11,972 nucleotides of DNA from Jimgerdemannia flammicorona (taxonomy: Eukaryota > Mucoromycota > Endogonomycetes > Endogonales > Endogonaceae): positions 1-11,972 of the forward strand of contig RBNI01005896.1 in the NCBI GenBank assembly GCA_003990745.1. The letters are read 5' to 3'. Shown here one piece after another: positions 1-9,496 of this stretch. Made by a program: the position numbers and the translations under genes. The notes beneath the pieces are model-generated. The model saw only the letters and a program-made list of their open reading frames with translations. It was not told the DNA's origin and did no database searches. Numbering within the stretch: the first letter of the stretch is position 1; each line of letters opens with the position of its first letter.

Positions 1-840
1 AAAAAAAAAAAAAATAACAAACAATGTGGAAAATGATATAAAAAATGATATCCAGTTTATCCCTGACAATCGGCACCACAGCAACTGTTACTATAGCAGC
101 TGATCATTGCCTAGTAATTGAGATCCTGATTACAAAGTTATTTTTACCAAAAACTACCTAACAAAGGCTGTGATCACAAATCTCATTATAGTTACCAAAT
201 TAGTTACTCATACTTAGTCAGAAATCATGGACCAATTTGAATAAATACTCCCTAGTTTCTATTTGAAATAAAGCAGTTTTAGTTCAGTCCTTGATATAAG
301 AATCAAGTTCCCCCCATACACACACATTTCCCTAAGTCTTAGTAATGATATCTAAATGACTCTAGTGTTTCTGACTAAACTCTAGAAGCCTAGCTAACTT
401 CTGCCAGAACTGAGACTGGTATACAAATCCCCAAAGACTTAAGTAAATCCAATGAACCTGAATTCCAAGGTAAATTCAGTCTGTGTACAGCAAAGAATAA
501 GATCCTTGAAAGATAGGGCAAAAGAGAAAGACCTTTGAAAGATAAGGCACTGCCATTATAACTACTTTTAAGTAAGTGCTTCCTCAAACTGAAGGCTTCT
601 TGGTACACATTGTATACTAAGTCCCTAAGTAATAGTCTTATTTCTCTAATTATCCGAAGGATAAGAAAGGAGTAGAAGTGAGAGTTACTACAACTTGGTA
701 GCAGCAGTTTACTGAGCTAAGAAGATACCAAAGAACACACTCCTGAAGTTGGAACAAGACCAACCTTGGATAGGAGTAACCCCCAGAACCAATTGTGGAT
801 CCCCAAACCAGAGCCAGAGAAGCCCTTGCCATTAGAACCA
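1..840 (+). repeat. 5' LTR, left end outside the window
   Basis: Positions 14-196 align with 11791-11972 near the right end of the window with only small indels. For example, both copies share the string around gctgatcattgcctagtaat. The LTR ends at 840 (..gaacca), two bases before the primer-binding site. No long open frame of retroelement type lies in it. AT-rich strings that could be core signals are AATAAATA (240-247) and AATAAA (267-272); their roles as TATA-like or polyadenylation signals are only guesses. If the 3' LTR begins near 11646, the full LTR would be about 970 bp and this copy would start about 130 bp left of the window. Nearly every CpG seen in the right copy is TG, CA or TA here. 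The first 14 bases are a plain A run that does not match the right copy well. Confidence 0.85.
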
Positions 841-842
841 AG

Positions 843-852
843 TGGTATCAGA
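843..852 (+). promoter_or_regulatory. Primer-binding site, initiator tRNA-Met type
   Basis: TGGTATCAGA follows the presumed LTR end by two bases. It matches the start of TGGTATCAGAGC, the complement of the 3' end of initiator tRNA-Met used as minus-strand primer by many LTR retrotransposons. The match breaks after ten bases (AA where GC is usual), in keeping with mutation elsewhere. It sets the right edge of the 5' LTR. Confidence 0.75.
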
Positions 853-2640
853 AAACCACAGACCCAGGAACCCACTAGCTTATAATTGACCAGACTTATA
901 AGGATCTATACCAGGTCTTTAGAACTTACCACCCAGGACTTAAAATTATAGTCAGCTGCCATCAGTTCTATGAATTTCTCCATAGATACATTAGAACTAC
1001 TAGAACCCCAAAATCTACTGCTACAGCTACCCAGAATTTTCTAGATTATATCTCACTCTCTGCTGTAAGAGAAGCAGCTGCCAAGTAGATTTCCTCTGAC
1101 AGATATCATCATACCCCTACCAAGACCTCCCTCTACTACAGGCTAGTTATATACTATGCCTCTACTATTACTAGGTATGAGAACAAGCAAGCAGACTACC
1201 CATCTCCTACTGCTGAACAAGAAGCAGGCCCATCTACCTTGTCAGAAACTAATATCCTCTTTAAAGGACCTAGTCAGTATAAGGATGCACTATCTCACCA
1301 GGGAAGGGAGTCAGATGAAGACTCTATAGGTTACCAGTCTGATAATAGTCAACAAGGAACAGTAGGCCTAGGAATTTACCAAGGAATCATAGGTCAGGAA
1401 GATCAGACCCCAGAACCAACTCAACCACCTATACAGAGGTTTGGTTTACTCTCTCTCATAGGACTCTTTGATCTGATATCCAGGAATCAAGTAACTCCAA
1501 GTCATATAGCACCACAACTCCATCAGGTAGAACAATCTTCAGGAAAATCTACCTCTACAGGCCCATTACCAATAGTCAATATAATGGTAGATGCCAACAT
1601 TGCAGTATTGACTACCCAGCTAGCTGTACTAACAGAGATAGTAGGACAAATTACTGAACAGAACAAACCAACCAAGATCTTGCAAATTCCAACATTTAGT
1701 GGAAAAAACAGTGACATCTAAAACTTCATCAATGCAGTTGACACAGGTTACTGAGTAAACCAATGGAATAATAACTGAGTATCTATAGGAATGCTTACCA
1801 ACAATCAGAATAACACCCTTCAACAGTTGTTTTCCATATCAGCAGCACAAGTGGAAACAGTAGCTACATTCTTCACTAGAACAGCAGCTGAATTCTGGTG
1901 AATATTAAAACAAAACTCAGTAATCTGAGAAGACCACCCTCAAGTAGCAGGCCAAGCACAAGCCCATAACAGACCAGGTTAAGATAACTATAAAGTAGGC
2001 CCAGGACTCAAGGCCTTACTACTGACCAAATTCCAAAATACAGTCTATATATAAAAAACTTAGAACAAACTAGCCCAGATGAAGTTCCATAAGAATGGCA
2101 AGGAGGATCTAGAAACCTTTGCCACCAGAATGGATACCTATCTCAAAACCATTAGACTTACCTACCAGGAAGTCAATTTGGCCATCAATGGTACCAGAGC
2201 CAACCATCTCTTTACAGCCCTACCAGACTGGCTCACTCAGAAGATTAAGGAACAAGGCCTTCCCCAAGGATGTACCTACTACTCATAGTACTTTGCTCAA
2301 GTATAGAGAAGAGCCCATGAAATCCTTACTACACAGGCCCCTTGAAATCAAGAATACAAGAAAGATAACCAAGATAGGAGAAATCCCACCAAAAGGAATG
2401 ACCAAAGAAATGACCAAAGAAATGATCAAAGGAACCAGTAAAACCCCAGAGGACTAAGACCTCCCACTGAGGATGAAAAGAAGCAGCTCTATGAAAAAGG
2501 ATTGTACTTCATCTGCAAGAAGACAGGATATATCTCATTCAAATGCTCTGAGAAGAGAAACAGATCAGGCAAACTCAGTAATCAGAACATTACTATCATT
2601 GGAGAAGGTCCAGGAAAGAAGAACTCCAAGAATGTCATCA
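852..2640 (+). pseudogene. gag: Ty3/gypsy Gag (capsid/nucleocapsid), broken
   Basis: Gag would form the particle shell and package the element RNA. The frame of position 852 can be followed from just after the primer site to the zinc knuckle, with scattered stops, for example after SGKNSDI at about 1719. I see no clear ATG start; the longest clean stretch is 1239-1721. The segment around 1900-2290 has the retrotransposon capsid pattern, with aromatic and hydrophobic spacing and NKLAQMKFHKNGKEDLETFA. A basic RNDQ repeat follows at 2394-2438, then the nucleocapsid knuckle at 2505-2546. The knuckle should be C-x2-C-x3-G-H-x4-C but reads Y-x2-C-x3-G-Y-x4-C. The first Cys (TGC/TGT to TAC) and the His (CAT to TAT) are both lost by transitions. 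The same frame runs on into the dUTPase, so Gag and dUTPase/Pol may have been one polyprotein. Confidence 0.85.
2394..2438 (+). repeat. In-frame 12-bp repeat coding RNDQ units in Gag
   Basis: The gag frame reads RNDQ-RNDQ-RNDQ-RNQ, coded by a 12-bp unit of the form agaaatgaccaa with small changes. It lies about 65 nt before the zinc knuckle. A short basic and amide-rich tract next to a nucleocapsid finger would fit RNA binding. It may vary in copy number between family members. Confidence 0.8.
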
Positions 2641-3049
2641 AAGTACAGAAGATATAGTACAAGGCTACCATCCTCACTAAGGCTCATTCTACTGATGCTG
2701 GATATGACCTCTATAGTAGCCAAGACCTCACCATTCCACCAAGTACTAATGCTATAGTGTGACAGGAATTGCAATACAAGCCTCCAAAGAAACATACATC
2801 TGTCTTGCTGAGTAAAGCAGCCAAGCCAAAGAGTTCAATATTGGGCTAGGAGGAGGAGCAGTTGACCAAGAATTTATAGGCGAAATCTGTATTATCTTGT
2901 GAAATTTTGGAGACACCTCATTTGAAGTCAAAGCAGGCCAAAGAATTGCCCAAGCAATCATTGTAGAAATCCATCAAGATCTCACCATTGAAGAAGTCCC
3001 TGAGCTCTCCCAGACAGACCATAGCAAGAAAGGGTTTGGATCAACCAAT
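2640..3049 (+). pseudogene. dUTPase domain of the retrotransposon polyprotein, frameshifted
   Basis: dUTPase hydrolyses dUTP to dUMP and pyrophosphate, keeping uracil out of newly made DNA. All five motifs of the trimeric family occur in order over about 137 codons, close to the usual length. Motif 1 is DAGYDLYS (from 2694). Motif 2 is degraded: a TAA at 2813-2815 stands where the conserved Arg before Ser-Ser is expected. Motif 3 is GGGAVDQEFIGEI (about 2849-2890). Motif 4 is GQRIAQAII (about 2936-2962). Motif 5 is KGFGSTN (3029-3049). Motif 1 is in the gag frame and motifs 2-5 are in the protease frame. The switch falls at 2757-2762 beside a TGA, where the conserved TGIAI follows; a 1-nt deletion explains this best. 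It sits between the zinc knuckle and the protease, fused in the polyprotein. Confidence 0.9.
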
Positions 3050-3157
3050 AAACCTCCCAGTCAAAAGGTTGCAACCATGAAGGAAGATGATGAAAACTGG
3101 TACAAGAGAATTGTAGATGGTTATGCACCATATGGATGATACCCTCATTCTACCTGA

Positions 3158-3730
3158 ATGAACTGTATGAAACATATTGGTGAATACTATGCATATCTTT
3201 CCAAAGTTTTCAAAATCCAATCTGAGAAGTACCAAGCCCAACAGACTGAGGAACTCAAACAAGACAACCCTCCTTGTAAAGGATGGAGAGAAACTGACTT
3301 CAAGGAGACTGATAGTAATTGGGACAACAATAAGAATGAAGAACTCAATACTATCAAAAAGGAGGATATTTGTATCAAGTTTACAGACCAAGTTCACAGA
3401 CAGAATGTCAATGTCTTGCTTGATAGCAGTGCTACTGGAAACTATATCAGCACTAAGACTGTCAAGAGGATTGGAGCCCAAAGTAGACTAGCCACCAAGA
3501 AAAGAAGTGTTACCTTTGGTAATGGTAAGACTATACCACTGACCAAGATCTGTGAAGATCTCTTGCTCAATATTGACAAATATCAAGAGAAGTTGGACTT
3601 CAGTATTATGGACCTCCTAGAATAAGACATTATCCTAGGAAAAGTCGGGCTGACCCAGTACAACCCAGATATCAACTGGAGGACCAATGAGATTAATCTG
3701 GCCTATGAAGGCAGAAAGATCACTCTGATA
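3158..3730 (+). pseudogene. Retroviral-type aspartic protease, active site altered
   Basis: This domain would cut the polyprotein as a dimer. The longest clean stretch is 3158-3625; the protease itself begins near 3330. The active-site loop reads LLDSSATGNYIS with Asp at 3422-3424. The family has D-S/T-G, so Gly is replaced by Ser (GGC to AGC is a G-to-A change). The second landmark, D-I-I-L-G followed by a YNPDINW tail typical of Ty3 proteases, lies at 3626-3679, directly after a TAA at 3623-3625. That stop is therefore inside the domain. Residues upstream (3050-3330) form a charged linker from the dUTPase. The frame is the same as the RT downstream, so protease and RT were one reading frame. 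Confidence 0.85.
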
Positions 3731-3879
3731 CCCCAGAAAGGTACTAATCATCAAGAAATCAAAATCATCTCTACCATCCAAATGAAGAGACTCTCCTGAA
3801 AAAAAGAAAACACTTACTTCATCTACATAGTACAAGAAGTCACTAAAGCTACCAGTAGCCCAATCCCAATAGAAGCACA

Positions 3880-4577
3880 AGAACTGTTTGAGGAATTCCA
3901 AGATGTATTCCAAGACCCTCAAGGACTTCTACCCAAGTACCAAATCTAACATAAAATTGATCTCATTCAAGGATCTGAACACTCATACAAGAGTATCTAC
4001 CAACTGGCACAACCTAAACTCAAGACTCTCAAGGATGAGTTGACCAAACTACTGGCCCAAGAATATATTGAATCCAGCCACTCTCTATTTGGAGCCCCCA
4101 TTCTCTTTGTCAAGAAGAAGGATGGCTCTCTGCAAATATGTATTAACTACTGAGCCCTCAATAAGATCACCATCAAGAACTGATATATCTTGCCTAGGAT
4201 TGATGAGTTGTTGCACCAAATCTTCAAGGCTAAGACCTTCTCTCTACTAGACTTGCAAAATGGCTACCACCAGATTCTCATTGATGAGAAGGACATTGAA
4301 AAGACAGCATTTTGAACATGGTTTGGATACTACCAGTTCTGAGTCATGTCTTTTGGTTTGACTAATATATTAGCAATATTTCAGTATCTGATGAATGATA
4401 TCTTTGGACCACTCCTCAATATCTGTGTCCTTGTATATATTAATAATATACTAATCTACAGCAAAACATTAGAGTTACACTACACTCACCTCAGACAAGT
4501 ACTGATCCTTCTGCAAGAACACCAGCTCTATGCAAAGATGAGCAAGTGCAAGTTCTATCAAGACCAGATTAAGTATC
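3880..4577 (+). pseudogene. pol: Ty3/gypsy reverse transcriptase, N-terminal two thirds, catalytically dead and cut by the LINE
   Basis: The frame shows the Ty3/gypsy RT order. ELFEEFQDVF opens the domain. AQEYIESSHSLFGAPILFVK, then KKDGSLQ and a degraded RALNK-type block, follow at about 4058-4170. LPRIDELL follows. LLDLQNGYHQI has the first catalytic Asp intact at 4250-4252. MSFGLTN starts at 4346. The YxDD box at 4436-4447 reads Y-I-N-N, so both metal-binding Asp are Asn (GAT or GAC to AAT). HLRQVLILLQEH and LYAKMSKCKFYQDQIKY follow. Coding then stops matching at about 4577, where the family continues with a LGHIIS-like block. In-frame TGA codons sit where Arg is usual, for example around the FRTRFG-like and FRVMPFG-like positions. 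This points to CGA to TGA changes. About 100 codons of thumb and connection are absent before RNase H resumes at 9497. Confidence 0.93.
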
Positions 4578-7348
4578 ATCCAGAGCCACCAGAGAGAGCA
4601 AATCTCCTGAGGACCCTCATGAGAAGAATCTCATCTCTCACACCTTCTGCATCAGCAGCACCTAACTCCTTCCCTGCAAATCAATAGCTCTTTTCAGCCA
4701 CCAAGCTCACAAGTAGTGCAGCTTCTTAGGAAGGTCCACTATACCTAGCCCTCCCCAAACTACTGGTGTTGCCAGAGTGTTCTAACTGATCTGAGACTGC
4801 ATTCTTGCCCAAATCTAGTCTCTAGCTAGTTTCATCAGTCTCTTCACCACTCAAGCTGGAAAGTCCAAATAATACATAATATACTATAGCTTAGAGAACC
4901 AGTAGATATTCAGGATTGATACCCAGTCCACTAGGGAGATGTGGTACCCTCCCCAACCTCTAAGAGCCTTCCCCCAAATGGCCACCCTCCTTTACCACCC
5001 CACCTATGGCAAGACAGAACTATATGCAGAGAGGAAGATGTCTAAATATCTCACCACCTCTCCTGTAGGGACAATTGTTCCAATGATGTCCCCTTCTACT
5101 AGTCCATTCCCCAGCACCATTGTCTCACACTTATGCCAGTTGAGTTTTGCCCCAGAATGTACCTCATATCATTCAACTGTCTTCTTAAGTATCTCAACAT
5201 CTGTCACTAAGCTAAGTCTAACTACTATATCATCTGCAAAGGCCCCCACCTTCCACACCACATCATATATAGAGAGCTCTGCCACCTTCTGTCATATCCT
5301 ATCCATCAAAGATTCTAATCAAAGAGCATAGAGGATAGGAGACAGTGGATCTCCCTGAGGAACTCCTCTTCCCAAGGAGAACACCAGACCTCAGTAACTA
5401 TTATACATCAGTACTGCCCTACTGCTCTCTAACAGATTCAACATAGAAATTCAAAATCATGAGGGAATACCAATTCTATCTAGTATCTTGCCTAGCCACA
5501 CCCTCCAGATGTGGTCATAGGCCTTCTCCTGGTCCAAAAAAACCAATCTTCCATCCAATCTACAAGCCCATGCTCCTTCAATAATGCCATGAACTCAGGC
5601 TGTCCCATCTCTGATAAACTGACCTCCAACAAAGCCCTACTGCTTCTCACCCAGCATCTGTTGTGCAACCTTCTGTAGCCTTGCAATAATCACCTTGGTC
5701 ACCATCGTTCTGTCCATATCCAGAAGTATGATTGGTCTTCTGTTCTTTCAGTCCTCCCTCCTCCCCTTATCTTTGTACAACAAGACCACCAACCCCAAGT
5801 CCTGCTCCCCAACCCACTCACCATTCAGGAGAACATGGTCACAGAGGGCTGCCATCTCTCTTAGAACTCCAGGAACCTTTGCCATCTTCTTCCAAAGTCC
5901 CAAGGTAGCCTATCCTCTCCTGGTGCTGTCCTAAGCTTAGTTGCTACAAGGACTCTCTAGATCTCCTCCTCTTAGACTGGAAGGATCAAGTCAACAAGGC
6001 CCTCCACTCACAGCAGTTTTCAATCCTCCAGCATGTTTCCAATTGCCTCCTCATCCTCACCCCCTTCTTTCTCACTCTACAGACCCCTCCACCTCTCCTT
6101 CAGTATCTCTAAGATCTGTTGTCTACTATGCACCATTTCTCCCTCTATATCCAGGATTCCATCCCATCAATGCCACACTCTCCTGGCCTGGAGGAGCTGC
6201 AACAAGTACCTAGTAGACCTCTCCCCCTCCTCAAGTCTCTGCCATCTCAGCCTAGCTGCCATTCCTTTTATATACATCTCCTCCTCCTCTCTCAATACCT
6301 ATTGCAGCTCCATCACCTCTAATTTTGCCTGTGCCAACCTCCAATTAACTACCTTACCAGAATTCAACAAATCTGCCCATTCCATCTGCAGTCTAGCCAA
6401 CCAATTGGAAGCACATCTCACCCTTTTCCTTCTCTGCTTCCCTGCCTCTCTACCAGCTCCTTCCCAGTAAATCCATGCAGTCTCTTTCAACTTTAACCAT
6501 TAGACACCCACTGGCAAACCCTCACATATCTATTCAGCAATCTTCACTTGGATGTCCTCTATCTATAGATCCCACAAAACCTTCTCAGCTAGTAGGGAGG
6601 AGTTAAGGTGCTAATGTCTGAGTCTATCTCTACTCCCCCCAAACTACTTCTGCCCCAAGAGACCCCAATAGTCAGACCATGGGTACTATACTATCTCCAG
6701 AGTCTTCCAAACATCTATTTCCCAGCATTTGGCTTTCAGAATCCAGTCAATCCTTGTACCCAGTCCATTCATCTAGTGTGTGTAAATCCTCCTATCTCCC
6801 CACCTTATCCTCCCCATATCTCTCAGTGAGCTCAGATTCTCCACCTCCTCCCATATATCCAAGCCTCCACTCCTACCACCAGCACTCCTCCCTCCATCAG
6901 TTCTATCCAACTGAATATCCCACACTATATTAAAGTTCTCATCCAGAATATCAACCCCCTCCTCCAGTAGAGAGCCTTCTTTCAAAAGACCCTTAATCCA
7001 AGCAATCTGCTCACCCCTAACTACTGGGCAGTAGTAAGATCCAACCTTCACTGGTGCTCACCCAGGTCTATGCCACTCCCCCCATACCAAATAATCTCTC
7101 TAGCTTCTTATTCCACCTAAGCCCCCTTTACCACCTCATACCAAAATTGCCACTTTATCAATCTAAGCTACAGATTCTCTCCATTCTCTAGTCTATGTCT
7201 CCTGATCCTCATCATCCTCACATCAAATATCCTGTAGTAGAAAGAGATCAGCCTCCAATCCCTTAAGCTAAGTAAAAATGTTCTTATGCTGCCCAGAGCC
7301 CCATAGTCCATTTACATTCAGAGAAAAAATGTTGGTTATACTGTTCAT
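4577..7348 (-). pseudogene. LINE ORF2: endonuclease plus reverse transcriptase, broken
   Basis: ORF2 nicks the target DNA and reverse-transcribes the element RNA there. A possible ATG is at 7348, 33 nt after the ORF1 stop. The endonuclease begins with SLNVNGL (about 7324-7304) and an ADLFLLQD block. The block at 6949-6929 reads ILDENFN where GDFN is usual, so an Asp has become Asn. The same frame reaches APGEDRLPWDF (from 5926). A frameshift near 5850-5880 leads to the RT frame. RT blocks there are LVVLLYKDKG, RRPIILL, FLDQEKAYD (5540-5514), GVPQGDPLSP (5366-5337) and FADD (5240-5229, catalytic Asp pair intact). The C-terminal WGGLGIVDL lies at about 4757-4731, then AWWLKRA. TGA and TAG stops are scattered through the RT. 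The usual C-terminal Cys-His region is not seen before 4577. The DQEKAYD form resembles LINEs of fungal genomes I know from Agaricomycetes, but the clade is not settled. Confidence 0.9.
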
Positions 7349-7380
7349 TGAGAATAATGTTTAGAAGTTCCACTTCTCCT

Positions 7381-9388
7381 CTACAAGTCCATATTCATTC
7401 CTTCTCTTGTCAAGTTCAAGTTGCTTTTGCCATCCACTTCCTCCTCTACAGCCATCTTTGCCTCCAATCCCACCAGAGGTTCAGCCATCTCCCCATCCTC
7501 CTTTTCCTCAAACTCCTCCTGATACTCTAGGTATGTCTCCTGCCAGAGCTGCAACCTATGATACTTTGCCCAATGGTATACAGCCCTCTCATCAGCCACA
7601 ATTGCTAGCTCAGTCTCTCTTTCCTTATCAACCTCATACCCCTCCTCCTCTAAGAAAATTGCAAGCACCTCAGCCTTCAGTGCCTCCACTACTCCATCAC
7701 TATACATAATCCTTGCCCAGTACTCCTTACTCATTACTCTCAAGTTTACCTCACCCAACTCTTCTGCTGCAAAGTTGTTCATCATCTCGCTCATCCACAG
7801 AAGGTTCCCCACCTCCTTCCCTCCTGGAGATGCTGGCCTTCCTGCATTCAGCATCATCATGTCTGCTCCTGCACTTACAGACTCATCCCACTCCTCCTCT
7901 GTGATGTCTACCAGCTCATCCTCACTAACTGCCACCAACTGACCCCCTTTCTCCACATCAGGAATCCCAAAATAAACTTGCTGAATGCTATGTATTGGCA
8001 CATCCTCCACCTTCTGGCTTCTCACAGCAGGACCCCTCCTGATAAGAGGAGAGGGAGTGCTATCTAAGTCCTGTTCCCAGACTTCAAAAGTACCATCTGT
8101 ATATGGGTTATTGGGTAGTAACTTCTCAGCTCTCTTCTGACCCTCCTCAACATCCCCCTTCCCCTTCCCAGCCCAGACACTTGCCTCAGCACCCCCAGCC
8201 TCCTCAACACTACCATCATTCTTCTTTGCCCTACTCTCCATACTTGCCAACAGCTCTCTCTGCCTCTTACACCCTTGTGCTCTCTCCCACTGCCTCCTAT
8301 CAGTGTGGATATACTTTCCTTCCACAATCTCTAAATGCATCAACTCTACATACCTCTTTCATACCTCTGCCCTCTACTCAATAGCTCTACTCATCTCCTC
8401 CAGAGTCTCTAACAGATCCTCCTCCTTCTCCTCACTCCCTTTCACTCTCAACACCCAACATATGAAAGCCCCCCATAGTATTACTGATGGCCAGTCACTC
8501 GACTTTCCAGTGGCCTCCTTCTCTACTAGTCAGATCCTGATGTCAACATCTCTAGTTCTGATAGTAGTCCCCTCCTATATCTGGAAACCAATATCAACCA
8601 CATTGCTATACTCTGCCATCACCTCTTCAACCCTCCTCCTCATCTCTACTACTGTTACTGTAGGCACCCCCTTCACTAATAACTGAACCACTTTGGAGTT
8701 CCACCTCAGTGCACCATAGGGACCACTACTTCTCCAACAGCTACTCCAGTTTTCAGAGCCTCTTCCAGTGGGCCTGCCTCCTCAAAGCCCACCTCAACCC
8801 CCTCCAGACCCTTCAAGAACTTCACTGAGGTGGCCCCAGCCACCTGCTTTAAGATAATCTCCAAGATCATTCTCACCATCACTGCTAAGCCCTGGAAGTA
8901 CAAGATTACAGCAAACTCCAAGATCAACTTCTTGAGTAACAGTGCCACCACCAGCCCTATTATACTATCTGTCAGATCCCTCTTCCTCTTTGGGAACCTC
9001 TGCCCCACCCTGCCATTAGCCATCACATCTCTTTTTTTTTCCTGATTTCCCATCACACTCCCATCAATAGTCACTCTCCCAGCTACAGTATCTCCAGCAC
9101 CTATACTCACATCCCCTGTCTGAGAACCACTCCCCCTCCCGACACTAGCACTTATCTTGCCCTTCCTCTCAGTAACACCAGCCCTATTATCAGCCAGACA
9201 TCCACTCTCCTTCACCTTGTCCACAAAGCTAGAGAGGCCAGGCCTTCCCTTATTTCCACCTGACACTGGTTCTCCTCCAGAGCTCTCTCCACCCTTTGAC
9301 CCTCTTAAGGCCCCCATTCCCAGTCTATAACCTCTCTCCACATTCTGTCAACTAAATGCTCTAGGTCCATCTGACTCAGCATGCTCAT
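7381..9388 (-). pseudogene. LINE ORF1 (RNA-binding Gag-like protein), frameshifted
   Basis: By position, before an endonuclease/RT ORF2 on the same strand, this is ORF1, which coats the LINE RNA. Three pieces join. A start with several in-frame ATGs (9388, 9382, 9370) gives MDLEHLVDRMWREV. A Gly/Ser/Lys-rich piece is open at 9341-8706. A third frame runs from about 8705 to the TAG at 7383-7381. Shifts fall near 9300 and at about 8706. The 8705-8560 piece reads WNSKVVQLLVKGVP and then an amphipathic stretch, similar to the RRM-like part of ORF1 proteins. It has several stops before 8343. From 8343 to 7381 the frame is clean for 320 codons, acidic, Glu/Val-rich and low in recognisable motifs. 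I see no CCHC knuckle. A nine-A run (plus strand T run at about 9031-9040) sits inside the Gly/Lys piece. Confidence 0.75.
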
Positions 9389-9496
9389 CAGAACTCTTGC
9401 TTGATGATATTTTTATAGTACCTTTTCTCTAAGTTGTGTTGAAAACTGTGCTTGAAGTTGGTGTAATGTGAATTGTATAGGAGAAAGGTATTCTGG
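9389..9496. other. LINE 5' leader and right junction with the Ty3 element
   Basis: This stretch lies between the first ORF1 ATG on the minus strand and the first certain RNase H codons on the plus strand. It has no clear coding pattern on either strand and probably holds the LINE 5' untranslated region and the insertion point. Immediately before PVLIAPDP the plus strand reads KVFW, which could be a degraded end of the RT connection region; I could not decide. Confidence 0.45.

Larger units (their letters stand above)
4577..9490 (-). mobile_element. Nested antisense LINE (non-LTR retrotransposon), 3' end missing
   Basis: The block between the two halves of the Ty3 pol reads on the minus strand as a two-ORF LINE: an ORF1 protein, then an ORF2 with AP-type endonuclease and reverse transcriptase. 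Its strong purine bias on the coding strand makes the plus strand pyrimidine-rich. The left edge is placed where Ty3 RT homology ends (about 4577). The right edge lies between the ORF1 start (9388) and the RNase H (9497) and is not resolved. I found no poly(A) tail (T run at about 4577) and no clear target-site duplication. ORF2 stops only about 45 codons past the GGLGI block. Both the LINE 3' end and about 300 nt of Ty3 sequence therefore seem to be gone at the left junction. The LINE is as CpG-poor as the surrounding element. Confidence 0.88.

Noticed and set aside
1..14. A run at the window start as a LINE or transcript poly(A) tail
   Set aside because: LTR homology begins directly after it, at about position 14. 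With nothing visible to the left, its origin cannot be judged, and it may be a mutated A-rich part of the LTR.
390..841. Minus-strand open frames in the 5' LTR
   Set aside because: They are short, without motifs, and located in non-coding LTR sequence.
2757..2762. Programmed frameshift between Gag and Pol
   Set aside because: The shift is inside a single conserved dUTPase domain, next to a TGA, and no slippery heptamer or following hairpin is evident. A 1-nt deletion is simpler.
5695..8686. Several plus-strand open frames rich in Pro and Ser
   Set aside because: They lie antisense to LINE ORF1 and ORF2. The Pro/Ser content is what the pyrimidine-rich complement of purine-rich coding gives, and none shows a domain.
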